A stretch of 64,000 nt of DNA from Bog-159 sp049511415 (lineage in GTDB: Bacteria > Acidobacteriota > Terriglobia > Bryobacterales > Bryobacteraceae), in NCBI GenBank assembly GCA_049511415.1, contig JBEKYC010000009.1:1-64000 (forward strand), given 5' to 3'. The translations under genes and the position numbers were made by a program. Each line of letters begins with the position of its first letter. The first letter of the stretch is position 1. The notes beneath the pieces were generated by a model. The model had not been told where the DNA came from and ran no database searches. It saw only the letters and a program-made list of their open reading frames with translations. This document shows positions 18,631 to 26,114 of the stretch, piece by piece.

Positions 18631-18953
18631 GGAGGCGCGCCAAGAGGAGAGAGGCCGGGGGCGTGGGCTAGCGGCGCTCCCGGGCCGGGAGCACTTTACG
18701 CGCCGTCAGATCCGCGCGCCGAAACAAGGCTGATCCCGATCCAGAAACGTGCTCGGCATAGCCCCGTGACCGACCAGTTTGAACGAGCCGAAAGTCCTTG
18801 CACCAGGCTCCGTCAGGCACTTCCGGGTTTCACGGACCCATGCCATGAATCGGATAATACCCTCCTGGGATATTTGTCTCAGTCTCACAGGTCTTCCAGG
18901 TGAGCGCGCACACCCCGCGGGAGAGAACTCCAATCGATGTGCGGCATCGAAAG

Positions 18954-19064
18954 CTAGTCCGGATAATCCACGCCGAAGACGGTGCGCTCGATCTCCTTCC
19001 ACTTTTGGTGGGTTTTGGACTCGTCGGGCTCGGGGAATGAGCGATTGATGCCTCTTGCTATCAA
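18954..19064 (-). CDS. Possible 36-residue ORF or gene remnant
   Basis: On the minus strand a TTG-initiated frame (19064 to the stop at 18954) encodes a protein-like sequence (INRSFPEPDESKTHQKWKEI then ERTVFGVDYPD). It looks like the tail of a normal protein rather than random shadow sequence, but has no ribosome site and no recognised family. The rest of 18631-19054 shows only a short GC-rich hairpin near 18679-18695 (GCTCCC/GGGAGC) after the preceding gene, possibly a weak terminator. Confidence 0.25.
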   Translation of the reverse strand: MIARGINRSFPEPDESKTHQKWKEIERTVFGVDYPD

Positions 19065-19082
19065 TCACAAATAGTATATATT
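19055..19082 (+). promoter_or_regulatory. Promoter of the Fic gene
   Basis: TTGCTA (19055-19060) and TATATT (19077-19082) are separated by 16 bp, a good sigma-70-type match in otherwise GC-rich DNA. Transcription would start near 19089, inside the adjoining palindrome. Confidence 0.55.
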
Positions 19083-19113
19083 ATGAGCGATAGAATCAAA
19101 GGCTATCGCTCAT
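19083..19113. promoter_or_regulatory. 11-bp inverted repeat over the Fic start codon
   Basis: ATGAGCGATAG (19083-19093) is exactly complementary to CTATCGCTCAT (19103-19113), with a 9-bp spacer. The right arm contains the first two bases of the Fic start codon. It could be an operator, just downstream of the -10 box, or an mRNA hairpin masking the start. Confidence 0.6.
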
Positions 19114-19115
19114 GA
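19083..19115 (+). CDS. Possible 10-residue leader peptide overlapping the Fic start
   Basis: ATG at 19083 opens a frame for MSDRIKGYRS that stops at TGA 19113-19115, overlapping the Fic ATG (19112) as ATGA. The frame is created by the palindrome, so it may be coincidental, and the predicted transcript start lies inside it. Confidence 0.2.
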   Translation: MSDRIKGYRS

Positions 19116-20263
19116 CGTGGAACTGGCAACAACCCGACTGGCCCAACTTCTCCTGGGATGCAACCCGCCTGCGCAAGGCGGAGGAGCATTTCCTGATGGG
19201 GACGGGCGTGTTCGCCGGCACGGTCAAGCACCTCTCCACTTCCGATCAGGAACAGCTCACGGTGGAAGCAATTAGCGCGGAAGCGGTCACTACGTCGGAA
19301 ATCGAGGGAGAGATTCTCGACCGGGCAAGCGTGGAGTCCTCGATTCGCCGGCAGTTCGGTCTCGCCACCGACAAGCGCCGTGTTCCGTTGAAGGAACAGG
19401 CGATTTCAGAGATGATGGTGGATCTCTATCGCTCGTTTGCGGAACCGCTGTCCGATGTCATGCTGTTCTCCTGGCACCGAGTGTTGTTCAAAGACCGTGG
19501 GGGGCTCACGGACATTGGCCGCTATCGCACCGGCCACGAGGCGATGGAAGTGGTCTCGGGTGCGCTGCATGCGCCGACAGTGCATTTTGTAGCCCCGCCA
19601 TCATCAAAGATTGCGAAAGAGATGGCGCGCTTCGTTACCTGGTTCAATCGCACCGCGCCTGCTGCCAGCAAGCCTCTTCCTGCGCTCACGAGGGCGGGAA
19701 TCGCGCATCTTTATTTCGAGTCCATTCACCCGTTCGAGGACGGCAACGGGCGAATCGGCCGCGCCATTGCCGAGAAAGCCTTAGCGCAATGCTTCGGCCA
19801 TCCGACGCTGATCGCTTTGGCGGCGACGATACTGTCCCGGCGCAAGGCCTACTACGCTGCGCTTGAAGCGGCGAACAAGGGAATCGAAGTGACGGCCTGG
19901 CTGTCCTGGTTCGCCGGAATCGTCATCGAAGCCCAGAGGCGCACAACGGCGCGCGTCGAGTTCCTGATTGAAAAAACGCGGTTGCTTGATCGGCTTCGGG
20001 GCGAACTGAATCCGCGGCAGGAGAAAGCACTGCTGCGCATGCTGCGCGAAGGGCCGGAGGGTTTCAAAGGAGGCTTGAGCGCAGGCAACTACGCCACCAT
20101 CACCGGCGCGTCAGCCGCGACGGCGACCCGCGATCTTGCGGATCTGGTGGACAAAGGCGCGTTGCTCCGCGCTGGCGAGCGCCGCTATGCGCGGTATCAC
20201 ATCGCAGTCCACATGCAGATGGTTTCGCCAGTGGTGCTTGATGAGCGGGGGAATTTTAGCTAG
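19112..20263 (+). CDS. Fic-family AMPylase with N-terminal inhibitory helix (DUF4172-Fic type)
   Basis: 383 residues. The N-terminus (NWQQPDWPNFSWDATRL) matches the DUF4172 domain found before Fic. Residues 61-66 TSEIEG form the class II inhibitory motif (S/T)xxxE(G/N), with Glu65 expected to block ATP binding. The catalytic Fic motif is intact: H206-PFEDGNGR, Arg214. The C-terminal ~90 residues look like a winged helix (LSAGNYATITGASAATATRDLADLVDKGALLR), so DNA binding and autoregulation are plausible. No FicA/antitoxin gene is needed because the inhibitor is internal. The ATG at 19112 lies within a palindrome and has no good Shine-Dalgarno. Confidence 0.92.
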   Translation: MTWNWQQPDWPNFSWDATRLRKAEEHFLMGTGVFAGTVKHLSTSDQEQLTVEAISAEAVTTSEIEGEILDRASVESSIRRQFGLATDKRRVPLKEQAISEMMVDLYRSFAEPLSDVMLFSWHRVLFKDRGGLTDIGRYRTGHEAMEVVSGALHAPTVHFVAPPSSKIAKEMARFVTWFNRTAPAASKPLPALTRAGIAHLYFESIHPFEDGNGRIGRAIAEKALAQCFGHPTLIALAATILSRRKAYYAALEAANKGIEVTAWLSWFAGIVIEAQRRTTARVEFLIEKTRLLDRLRGELNPRQEKALLRMLREGPEGFKGGLSAGNYATITGASAATATRDLADLVDKGALLRAGERRYARYHIAVHMQMVSPVVLDERGNFS

Positions 20264-20524
20264 CTGCTTTGACGAGCGGCTGTCCATTTTCTCTTCTTCC
20301 ATGGAGGATTGCTGTGCCGCTTTGGGGTCGATCTGGCGTGAGGTTGCACCGATGATTCACCGAGGGCGGCGTAGCATGAACTCGAAGGGCCTGGCGACGA
20401 CGTGGGCCGATGGCTCGGCGTCGGTGCGAGCCGAGGTCACGGGGCAAGCATAACGGGGACGGGGAATTCTGAACAGGAGAAACGCGATGTTTTCGAGACC
20501 ACTACAACAACCGCTACAGTTGGC
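20264..20524. other. Intergenic, nothing recognised
   Basis: This stretch between the Fic gene and the terminator of the secG/tRNA-Leu unit has only short overlapping frames of low quality. I see no conserved gene, RNA or repeat in it. Confidence 0.4.
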
Positions 20525-20561
20525 AAAAACACATCGGGCCATCCGGTAGCTGGATGGCCCG
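20525..20561 (-). terminator. Rho-independent terminator after tRNA-Leu
   Basis: CGGGCCATCC (20535-20544) pairs perfectly with GGATGGCCCG (20552-20561) around a 7-bp loop, and on the minus strand five T residues follow after five bases (A run 20525-20529). It ends the secG-tRNA-Leu transcript. Confidence 0.85.
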
Positions 20562-20574
20562 TAAGTAATTTTGA

Positions 20575-20661
20575 TGGTGCGGAGAGGGGGACTTGAACCC
20601 CCACGAGATTGCTCCCGCTAGCACCTCAAGCTAGTGCGTCTGCCAATTCCGCCACCTCCGC
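20575..20661 (-). tRNA. tRNA-Leu (anticodon GAG)
   Basis: The 87-nt minus-strand sequence folds as a class II tRNA. The acceptor stem GCGGAGG pairs with TCTCCGC, followed by discriminator A and an encoded CCA. The D region is GGCGGAATTGGCAGAC. The anticodon stem CTAGC/GCTAG holds the 7-nt loop TTGAGGT with GAG at 34-36, decoding CUC. A variable arm and the T loop GGTTCAAGTCC complete it. It lies 5 bp after secG and shares its transcript and terminator. Confidence 0.97.
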
Positions 20662-20666
20662 AGGGG

Positions 20667-21068
20667 CTACTTCTTGGGCTGGACCGGCGCCGTCGGCATT
20701 TGCAGCGGCACCGACTTGCCGCCGGGAAGCTGCACGGTCGGTCCCTTCGCCGGGGCTGGCGCGCCCGACTTCTTGGCCGGCTCCGTCTGGCTCGCGCCCG
20801 AGGAGTCCAACACCGTCCTGGTCCCGCCGCCGCCCGAACCGCGCGTCGCCAGGATCGAGAGCGACAACGATGTGATCATGAACAGGATGGCCGAGGCCGT
20901 AGTGGCCTTCGAGAGCAGCGTGGCCGAACCGCGCGGTCCAAAGGCCGTCTGCGATCCCATGCCGCCGAAGGCTCCCGCCAAGTCCGCCGCCTTACCGCTC
21001 TGCAACAGCACCACAATGATGAGAAAAACACACACGATTACGTGCACAATGGTCAGTAGAATAAACAT
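20667..21068 (-). CDS. secG: Preprotein translocase subunit SecG
   Basis: 133 residues from ATG 21068 with AAGGA 5 bp upstream; the longer open frame lacks this site. Two membrane helices (ILLTIVHVIVCVFLIIVVLL and SAILFMITSLSLSILA) flank the hallmark loop QSGKAADLAGAFGGMGSQTAFG. A Gly/Pro/Lys-rich tail follows. SecG is the small SecYEG channel subunit assisting protein export. The gene order secG-tRNA-Leu is also that of E. coli secG-leuU. Confidence 0.95.
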   Translation of the reverse strand: MFILLTIVHVIVCVFLIIVVLLQSGKAADLAGAFGGMGSQTAFGPRGSATLLSKATTASAILFMITSLSLSILATRGSGGGGTRTVLDSSGASQTEPAKKSGAPAPAKGPTVQLPGGKSVPLQMPTAPVQPKK

Positions 21069-21126
21069 CGCGTCCTTATTAGTATAGGGGAAGCGGCAAG
21101 GACCGGTCAAACGCCCCCGGGCGCCG

Positions 21127-22044
21127 TTACGGCTGCGCCAGAAACTGGCGCATGTCGCGGATCACTTCCGCGGTCTTCTCGTGGATCACCCAGTGGGTGC
21201 CATCGGGTATGCGGCGCACCGTGAGATTTGTCACTTGCTGTTCCAGGCCGTTCAGATTGCCGGTCAGTAGCGCGGTGTCCTTCTCACCCCAAATTACCAG
21301 CGTGGGCGTCTGGATCGGCGGCATGGCCGGCAGCGCTTCGCCGCCCGCCTGCCCTCCATCCACGGGCGAATGCAGCCGCGCGGCGCGGTAGTAGTTCAAG
21401 CCGCCAGTCAGGCCGAGGCTCCAGTTCGCGACGTATTGCTGGAGATCCGCCGGGGATGCCCACGGCTTCATGAGGCCCTGCAGCGTGGCGAAATTATTCT
21501 GCCCCAGAAATGTCTCCGCCTGCGGCGAATTGAACAGATTGAAATACGCGCTGGCCTTCTGCTGGGCTGGATTGTTGGCCAGTTCGCGCGCGAACACGGT
21601 GGGATGCGGGGCGTTCACAATAATCAGCTTGTCCAGCATTTCCGGATGCGCCGCGGCATACGCCCAGGCGATGACGCCGCCCCAATCGTGGCCCACCAGC
21701 ACGAATTTGTGCGCCTTCAGCTTCACGGCCAGCGCCTGAAAATCCTCCACGATCACGGGCACGCGATACTGCTCCACGGCCTCCGGCTTGTCCGAAAGAT
21801 TGTAGCCGCGCATATCCGGCGCCACCGCGTGGTGGTCCTTGCCGAACTCCGGGATCAAGTCTTTCCATTCGTACCAGAACTCCGGAAATCCGTGCAGAAA
21901 CAGGATCAGCTCGCCCTTGCCCTGTTCCACGTAATGCAGTTTCACGCCGTTCACTTCGGCGTAGCGGTGATGCCATTTGGTTTGCGCCATAAGCGTGGCC
22001 GGAGCCAGAATGCCTATGCTAAGCCATTTTTTCCAGGACCGCAT
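21127..22044 (-). CDS. Alpha/beta hydrolase, epoxide hydrolase/haloacid dehalogenase-like, exported
   Basis: 305 residues with a signal peptide (WLSIGILAPATLMAQ). HGFPEFWYEW (residues 51-60) supplies the oxyanion region; GHDWGG places the nucleophile Asp120; GEKDTAL gives the acid and GTHWVIHE the general-base His. An Asp nucleophile with HGFPE is typical of soluble epoxide hydrolases and fluoroacetate dehalogenases, not of Ser lipases. The start overlaps the end of the upstream dehydrogenase gene by 26 bp, so both are probably on one transcript. Confidence 0.88.
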   Translation of the reverse strand: MRSWKKWLSIGILAPATLMAQTKWHHRYAEVNGVKLHYVEQGKGELILFLHGFPEFWYEWKDLIPEFGKDHHAVAPDMRGYNLSDKPEAVEQYRVPVIVEDFQALAVKLKAHKFVLVGHDWGGVIAWAYAAAHPEMLDKLIIVNAPHPTVFARELANNPAQQKASAYFNLFNSPQAETFLGQNNFATLQGLMKPWASPADLQQYVANWSLGLTGGLNYYRAARLHSPVDGGQAGGEALPAMPPIQTPTLVIWGEKDTALLTGNLNGLEQQVTNLTVRRIPDGTHWVIHEKTAEVIRDMRQFLAQP

Positions 22045-23083
22045 CGGTCACCTCCTGTGTGCTGCTCGTTCCGCCCAGATCGGGCGTGCGGGCCCTTCCT
22101 TCGGCCAATACGGCGGCCACCGCCTGTTCCACGTCGCGCGCCGCGCCGGGCTGTTCCAGATGTTCCAGCATCATGCCGGCGCTCAGAATCGCCGCCAGCG
22201 GATTCACCAGGCCCTTGCCGGCGATGTCCGGCGCGGAGCCGTGCACCGGCTCGAACATCGAAGGGAATCGGCGCGATGGGTCCAGATTGGCGCTGGCCGC
22301 CAGGCCCATGCTGCCGACGACGATCGCGGAAATATCGCTGAGAATATCGCCGAATAAGTTGGAAGCCACCACCACATCGAAGGTCTCCGGACGCCGAATG
22401 AAATTCATGGCCGCCGCATCCACCAGCAGCGACTCGGTCTCGATGCCCGTAAACTCCAGCGCCACTTCCTGAAAAGTGCGGTCCCACAACCCCATGCTGT
22501 AGCCCTGCGCGTTCGACTTGGTGATCGACGTGACGCGTTTTTTTTTGCCGCGCTTCACGGCCAGCTCAAATGCGTAGCGCACCACCCGCTCGGTGCCGCG
22601 GCGCGTGAATACCGAGGTTTGAATGGCGACCTCTTCCGGCTGCGCCATGTACACGAATCCGCCGACCTGCGCATACTCGCCTTCGGTGTTCTCGCGCACG
22701 ATCACCAGATCGATCTCACCGGCTTTCGGTCCCGCCAGCGGCGACTTCACGCCCGGATAAAGATACGCCGGACGCACGTTGGCATATTGATCGAAGGAAC
22801 GCCGGATGGGCAGCAGGAGGCCGTTCAGCGTGGTGTGGTCCGGAAGGTTGGGATGCCCCACGGCGCCGAGCAGGATGGCGTCGCAGGATTGCAGCAGGTC
22901 GATCGCGCCGGATGGCATCATTTTGCCCCAACGAAAGAAATGCCCCGCGCCCCAGTCGAAATCCTGAAACGCAAAAGTGAGATCGTGTTTCTGCGCGGCT
23001 CGTTCCAGCACGCGCTTGGCTTGCGGGATCACCTCCTGGCCGACGCCGTCGCCCGCGATCACCGCGATGGTCAGAGTCTGCAT
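22019..23083 (-). CDS. Isocitrate/isopropylmalate-family dehydrogenase, tartrate dehydrogenase-like
   Basis: 354 residues of the beta-decarboxylating dehydrogenase family: IAGDGVGQEVIP at the N-terminus, DFDWGAGHFFRWGKMMPSGA, VRENTEGEYAQVGG, TKSNAQGYS and the C-terminal SNLFGDILSDISAIVVGS with FEPVHGSAPDIAGKG. The MMP segment and the EGEY/Gly-Gly region fit tartrate/malate dehydrogenase-decarboxylase (TtuC/YeaU) better than LeuB. It oxidises a 2-hydroxyacid with NAD and a divalent metal. It is in an apparent minus-strand operon: pirin, this gene, the hydrolase. Confidence 0.85.
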   Translation of the reverse strand: MQTLTIAVIAGDGVGQEVIPQAKRVLERAAQKHDLTFAFQDFDWGAGHFFRWGKMMPSGAIDLLQSCDAILLGAVGHPNLPDHTTLNGLLLPIRRSFDQYANVRPAYLYPGVKSPLAGPKAGEIDLVIVRENTEGEYAQVGGFVYMAQPEEVAIQTSVFTRRGTERVVRYAFELAVKRGKKKRVTSITKSNAQGYSMGLWDRTFQEVALEFTGIETESLLVDAAAMNFIRRPETFDVVVASNLFGDILSDISAIVVGSMGLAASANLDPSRRFPSMFEPVHGSAPDIAGKGLVNPLAAILSAGMMLEHLEQPGAARDVEQAVAAVLAEGRARTPDLGGTSSTQEVTDAVLEKMA

Positions 23084-23087
23084 CGAG

Positions 23088-23987
23088 CTATTTCAGGAAC
23101 GTGCCCTGCTGCAATTCGCTGAAGGCTTCCCGCAGTTGCGCCTGCGTGTTCATCACGATGGGCCCGTACCAGGCCACGGGTTCTTCGAGCGGCTTGCCGG
23201 AGACCAGCAGAAACCGGATACCGTCCTCGCCCGCCTGCACGGCCAGCTCGTCGCCGCGGTCGAACAGCACCAGCGAGCGGTTGTCCGCGTCCTTCGGCGG
23301 AGCAGTATCCGCCCAACTCACCGGCTCGGTGGGCACCGACAGCGGTTCGGAAGCGTTGCAGAACTTCCCCGACCCGGCGAACACATACGCAAACGCATGC
23401 CGCGTGATCTCCACCGGCAGGGTCTTGCGCTTGCCCGGAGGCACGGACACATCCAGGTAGATCGGATCGGCCGCGATGCCATCCACCGGGCCGGAAGTGC
23501 CCCAGAAATTCCCGCACACCACGCGCACATGCGTGCCATCGTCATCGGTGATTTCGGGGATATCGGCCGCTTTCACTTCCTGGTATCGCGGGGTGGTCAT
23601 CTTCAGCGCGGCGGGCAGATTCGCCCAGAGCTGAAAGCCGTGCATGCGTCCCGCGTGATCGCCCTTGGGCATCTCCTGGTGAATGATGCCTCGCCCGGCC
23701 GTCATCCATTGCACGTCGCCCGCCGCGATGGCGCCGCGGTTGCCCATGCTGTCGCCGTGTTCCACGGTTCCGGCCAGCACATAGGTGATGGTCTCGATGC
23801 CGCGATGCGGATGCCACGGAAAGCCCGCCAGATAATCTTCGGGGACATCATTGCGAAAGTCGTCCAGCAGGAGGAAAGGATCGAAGTCGGAAGTGTTGCC
23901 GAAGCCGAAGGCGCGGCGCAGATGCACGCCTGCTCCTTCCAGCGTGGGCTTGGATTTGATGACCTTCTTGATCGGACGCAGGGACAT
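23088..23987 (-). CDS. Pirin-family cupin protein
   Basis: 299 residues of two cupin barrels. The N-terminal barrel keeps all four metal ligands: His59, His61 (HPHRGIE), His103 and Glu105 (HQEM). Glycine-rich turns GRGIIHQEMP and GFQLWANLP are hallmarks. Bacterial pirins are quercetinase-like dioxygenases or redox-state regulators; which applies here is not shown. The stop is 4 bp before the dehydrogenase start, implying co-transcription. Confidence 0.93.
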   Translation of the reverse strand: MSLRPIKKVIKSKPTLEGAGVHLRRAFGFGNTSDFDPFLLLDDFRNDVPEDYLAGFPWHPHRGIETITYVLAGTVEHGDSMGNRGAIAAGDVQWMTAGRGIIHQEMPKGDHAGRMHGFQLWANLPAALKMTTPRYQEVKAADIPEITDDDGTHVRVVCGNFWGTSGPVDGIAADPIYLDVSVPPGKRKTLPVEITRHAFAYVFAGSGKFCNASEPLSVPTEPVSWADTAPPKDADNRSLVLFDRGDELAVQAGEDGIRFLLVSGKPLEEPVAWYGPIVMNTQAQLREAFSELQQGTFLK

Positions 23988-24035
23988 GAACCAATTCTAC
24001 GGGTCCTGCCGGCAGGCCGTCAAACTGGTGAGCGC

Positions 24036-25343
24036 TTACCGGGGCAGGCCGGGGATCTCCGGGTGCGTCTCGTTCTCGATGAGCGGTTCCTTGGGAATCT
24101 CCGTACGGCGCGGCTCTCCGACGCGGCGCAGATCGTCCGCCAGAATCACCGCCTCGGCCAGATCCCGCATGGGACGGCGCAGGCGGCGGCTCTCGTTGCG
24201 CAGGCGCAGATAGGCTTCTTCCTCGGTGAGGTTGTACTTCTGTTGCAGGATGCCCTTGGCGCGCTCGACCAGTTTGCGGGCTTCGAGGGTGCGCTTCATC
24301 TCGAGAGTCTCCGACATGAGGCGCGCGTTTTCGATGGCGATGGCCGCCTGGCCCGCCACTGCCTTCACGAATCCGATTTCCTCGCTGCTGAAGGCGCGCT
24401 GCTCGCGCGTGTAGATATTGATGGTCCCGATCACCTTTTCGCGCGTGAACAGCGGCACCGAGAGCAGGGAAGCCAGGCCGGTCTTGCGCGCCAGTTCCGG
24501 ATAGCGGAACTGCTTTTCGGCCAGCACATTCTGCACCGTCACGGGGCGGCCTTCGCGCACCACGCGGCCGATCAGCGAATCTTCGATCTTCAACGGCATC
24601 TTGTGCAGATAGTCCGGGGACGAGCAGCGCGCGGCGGAAATCACCAGTTCGCGGCGATCTTCGTCGATGAGCATGATCGAGCACACCGGTGAATCCAGCG
24701 TCTCCGCCACCATTTCAGAAATGGCCTGCAGGATGCGGTCCAGATAATTCTCCGCCGAGATGGTCTGCGCTACCGCAGCCAGCGCTTCCATGCGCTTCAC
24801 GGCGTTTTCCGAACGTTCTTCCAGGCGCGATTTGGCGATCACTCCGCCCATCTGCTCGCCGATGAAACTGACCAGCGCGATCTCTTCGGGCGAGTGCGCA
24901 TGCGAGGCGCGATGGTGCACGTTGATAACACCGATCAGGTCGCCACCGCTTACCAGGGGAACCGAAAGAAAAGCGTCGAAGGTGTCTTCCGGCAGAGTTT
25001 GGAAAGTTTTGAACCGGGCGTCGGCGGAAGCTTTATTGGCCAGCGCAACCACGGACTTATGTTGCGCGACCCAGCCCGTGATGCCTTCCCCCATCTTCAG
25101 CCGGATGTTGCCGATTTCCGCGTCGTGCGGAAGCTGCGAAGCCCTTAATACAATTTCGTTGCTGTCGCGGTCGACCAGATAGACCAGGCACGCGTCGCAG
25201 CGCGTGGTTTCGAGCGTGAGCGAAATCAGCTCCTGGAGCATTTTTTCGAGGCTCAGGTCGGAGCTGACAATGCTGCTGATGTGATGCAGAAGGGCTACTT
25301 GTGAAGCACCCTCGGATACAACTGCTGACGAGGCGGTCCGCAT
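24036..25343 (-). CDS. GAF-GAF-ANTAR sensor/antiterminator
   Basis: 435 residues. GAF domain 1 spans about 15-170 (SLEKMLQELISLTLETTRCD, GEGITGWVAQH, FLSVPLVSGGDLIGVINVHH), GAF 2 about 185-335 (SLIGRVVREGRPVTVQNVL, SLLSVPLFTREKVIGTINIY), and an ANTAR RNA-binding three-helix domain follows (VERAKGILQQKYNLTEEEAY then LRLRNESRRLRRPMRDLAEA). It binds a small ligand or senses redox, and ANTAR domains bind paired RNA hairpins to prevent termination. No kinase or receiver is attached. No obvious target hairpin pair was found nearby. Start at ATG 25343 without a strong ribosome site. Confidence 0.9.
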   Translation of the reverse strand: MRTASSAVVSEGASQVALLHHISSIVSSDLSLEKMLQELISLTLETTRCDACLVYLVDRDSNEIVLRASQLPHDAEIGNIRLKMGEGITGWVAQHKSVVALANKASADARFKTFQTLPEDTFDAFLSVPLVSGGDLIGVINVHHRASHAHSPEEIALVSFIGEQMGGVIAKSRLEERSENAVKRMEALAAVAQTISAENYLDRILQAISEMVAETLDSPVCSIMLIDEDRRELVISAARCSSPDYLHKMPLKIEDSLIGRVVREGRPVTVQNVLAEKQFRYPELARKTGLASLLSVPLFTREKVIGTINIYTREQRAFSSEEIGFVKAVAGQAAIAIENARLMSETLEMKRTLEARKLVERAKGILQQKYNLTEEEAYLRLRNESRRLRRPMRDLAEAVILADDLRRVGEPRRTEIPKEPLIENETHPEIPGLPR

Positions 25344-25477
25344 ATCTTTAGTCTAGGGACTATGGGGTAAATGGTCCAATCCAAAATTCTTATCGAGGGC
25401 ATGGCGCACCTGCCCTAGCACGATCGTCGCCCGCCTGCACACCCGTTCGGCGCACGCCATCTGTTACTCTGAGAGTG

Positions 25478-25630
25478 ATGAATTGGCAGGACCGCATCAG
25501 CATTGATTCTAATGTGCTCGTAGGAAAACCAGTAGTAACGGGTACGCGTATCTCTGTAGAGAACTTCCCACGCCCCGCGATTCATTTTGGCCCGCTCCAT
25601 GCGAGAACAACGTATCCTGCTGACACTTGA
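25478..25630 (+). pseudogene. Truncated DUF433 antitoxin, fused by deletion to toxin sequence
   Basis: ATG 25478 starts a clear DUF433 N-terminus (MNWQDRISIDSNVLVGKPVV then TGTRISVE). After about residue 28 the family sequence stops abruptly, and the frame runs through unrelated codons to TGA 25628-25630. The rest of the antitoxin is absent. Directly downstream in another frame lies the C-terminal part of the partner toxin. Confidence 0.7.
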
Positions 25631-25835
25631 CAAGGACTTCGGCGCACTTGCCTACCAACAAGGGCTGCTAGCCACGTGCGGAGTGATTCTCTTTCGCATC
25701 GGCGCCGACTCTCCCCGGGAGTTTACCGCCCTTGCCTCGGCCGCCATCCAATCTCGCGTCGACTGGACCGGCTGCTTCAGCGTCGTCAGCCGCCATCGCA
25801 TTCGCATGAGACCCCTGCCGGCTGCCCGCGTGTGA
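25560..25835 (+). pseudogene. C-terminal remnant of a DUF5615 PIN-like toxin
   Basis: The frame open from 25560 encodes MREQRILLTLDKDFGALAYQ, then GVILFRIGADSP and WTGCFSVVSRHRIRMRPLP, matching the second half of DUF5615 PIN-like toxins, which pair with DUF433 antitoxins. The first ~40 residues with the N-terminal catalytic acid are missing. One deletion near 25560 explains the loss of the antitoxin end and the toxin start together. Confidence 0.7.
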
Positions 25836-25929
25836 AGGACTTGCGTCAAGCCGCCCATCAGATCCCCGCAAGCTCGGACGCGCCGGCCGCCCCCTGAACG
25901 CCCCCGGCTGTGGTAGAAAGGAAGTACTC

Positions 25930-26114
25930 GATGAAGAGGACAGACCCCTCGGAGAGGTTCTCTCGAAACGGAAGCTCCAAACGGAGCAGGCCCCAGTAGA
26001 GAGAAACGTCAGGCGCGACGACACAGCGCGAATCGAGCGCCGGCTCGCCCGCCGGAAGCTGGATGGCACCGCCACAATTCGTGGTTCCAGCAAATTTCGT
26101 TTCGGGAGATTTGC
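25930..26114 (+). ncRNA. Candidate translational T-box leader of the aspartyl-tRNA synthetase gene
   Basis: Just upstream of the synthetase the sequence holds a T-box antisequestor of consensus geometry: helix A1 (GCTGGA 26058-26063 with TCCAGC 26086-26091), a 7-nt bulge TGGCACC (26064-26070, consensus UGGNACC), helix A2 (GCCAC 26071-26075 with GTGGT 26081-26085) and a 5-nt loop. The variable base C fits the discriminator G73 of tRNA-Asp and tRNA-Asn. A competing 9-bp hairpin (26090-26098 with 26106-26114) takes the last two A1 bases and buries the Shine-Dalgarno GGGAG (26104-26108). No U-tract follows, so control would be translational. Upstream, GATGAAGAGGAC (25930-25941) and a stem III-like hairpin (26040-26055) resemble T-box leaders. 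The specifier is not settled: GAC occurs at 25939, 26017 and 26020, AAC at 25967 and 25980. Confidence 0.65.

Noticed and set aside
18706..19068. 120-codon minus-strand and 89-codon plus-strand frames
   Set aside because: Both are low-complexity basic sequences without ribosome sites; only the short third frame at 18954-19064 looks protein-like.
22019..23083. Naming the dehydrogenase leuB
   Set aside because: Residues around the substrate loop fit tartrate/malate-type enzymes better, and no leucine genes are nearby.
22977..24692. 571-codon plus-strand frame
   Set aside because: It runs antisense through the dehydrogenase, pirin and GAF-ANTAR genes, which are clearly real, and has no recognisable domain.
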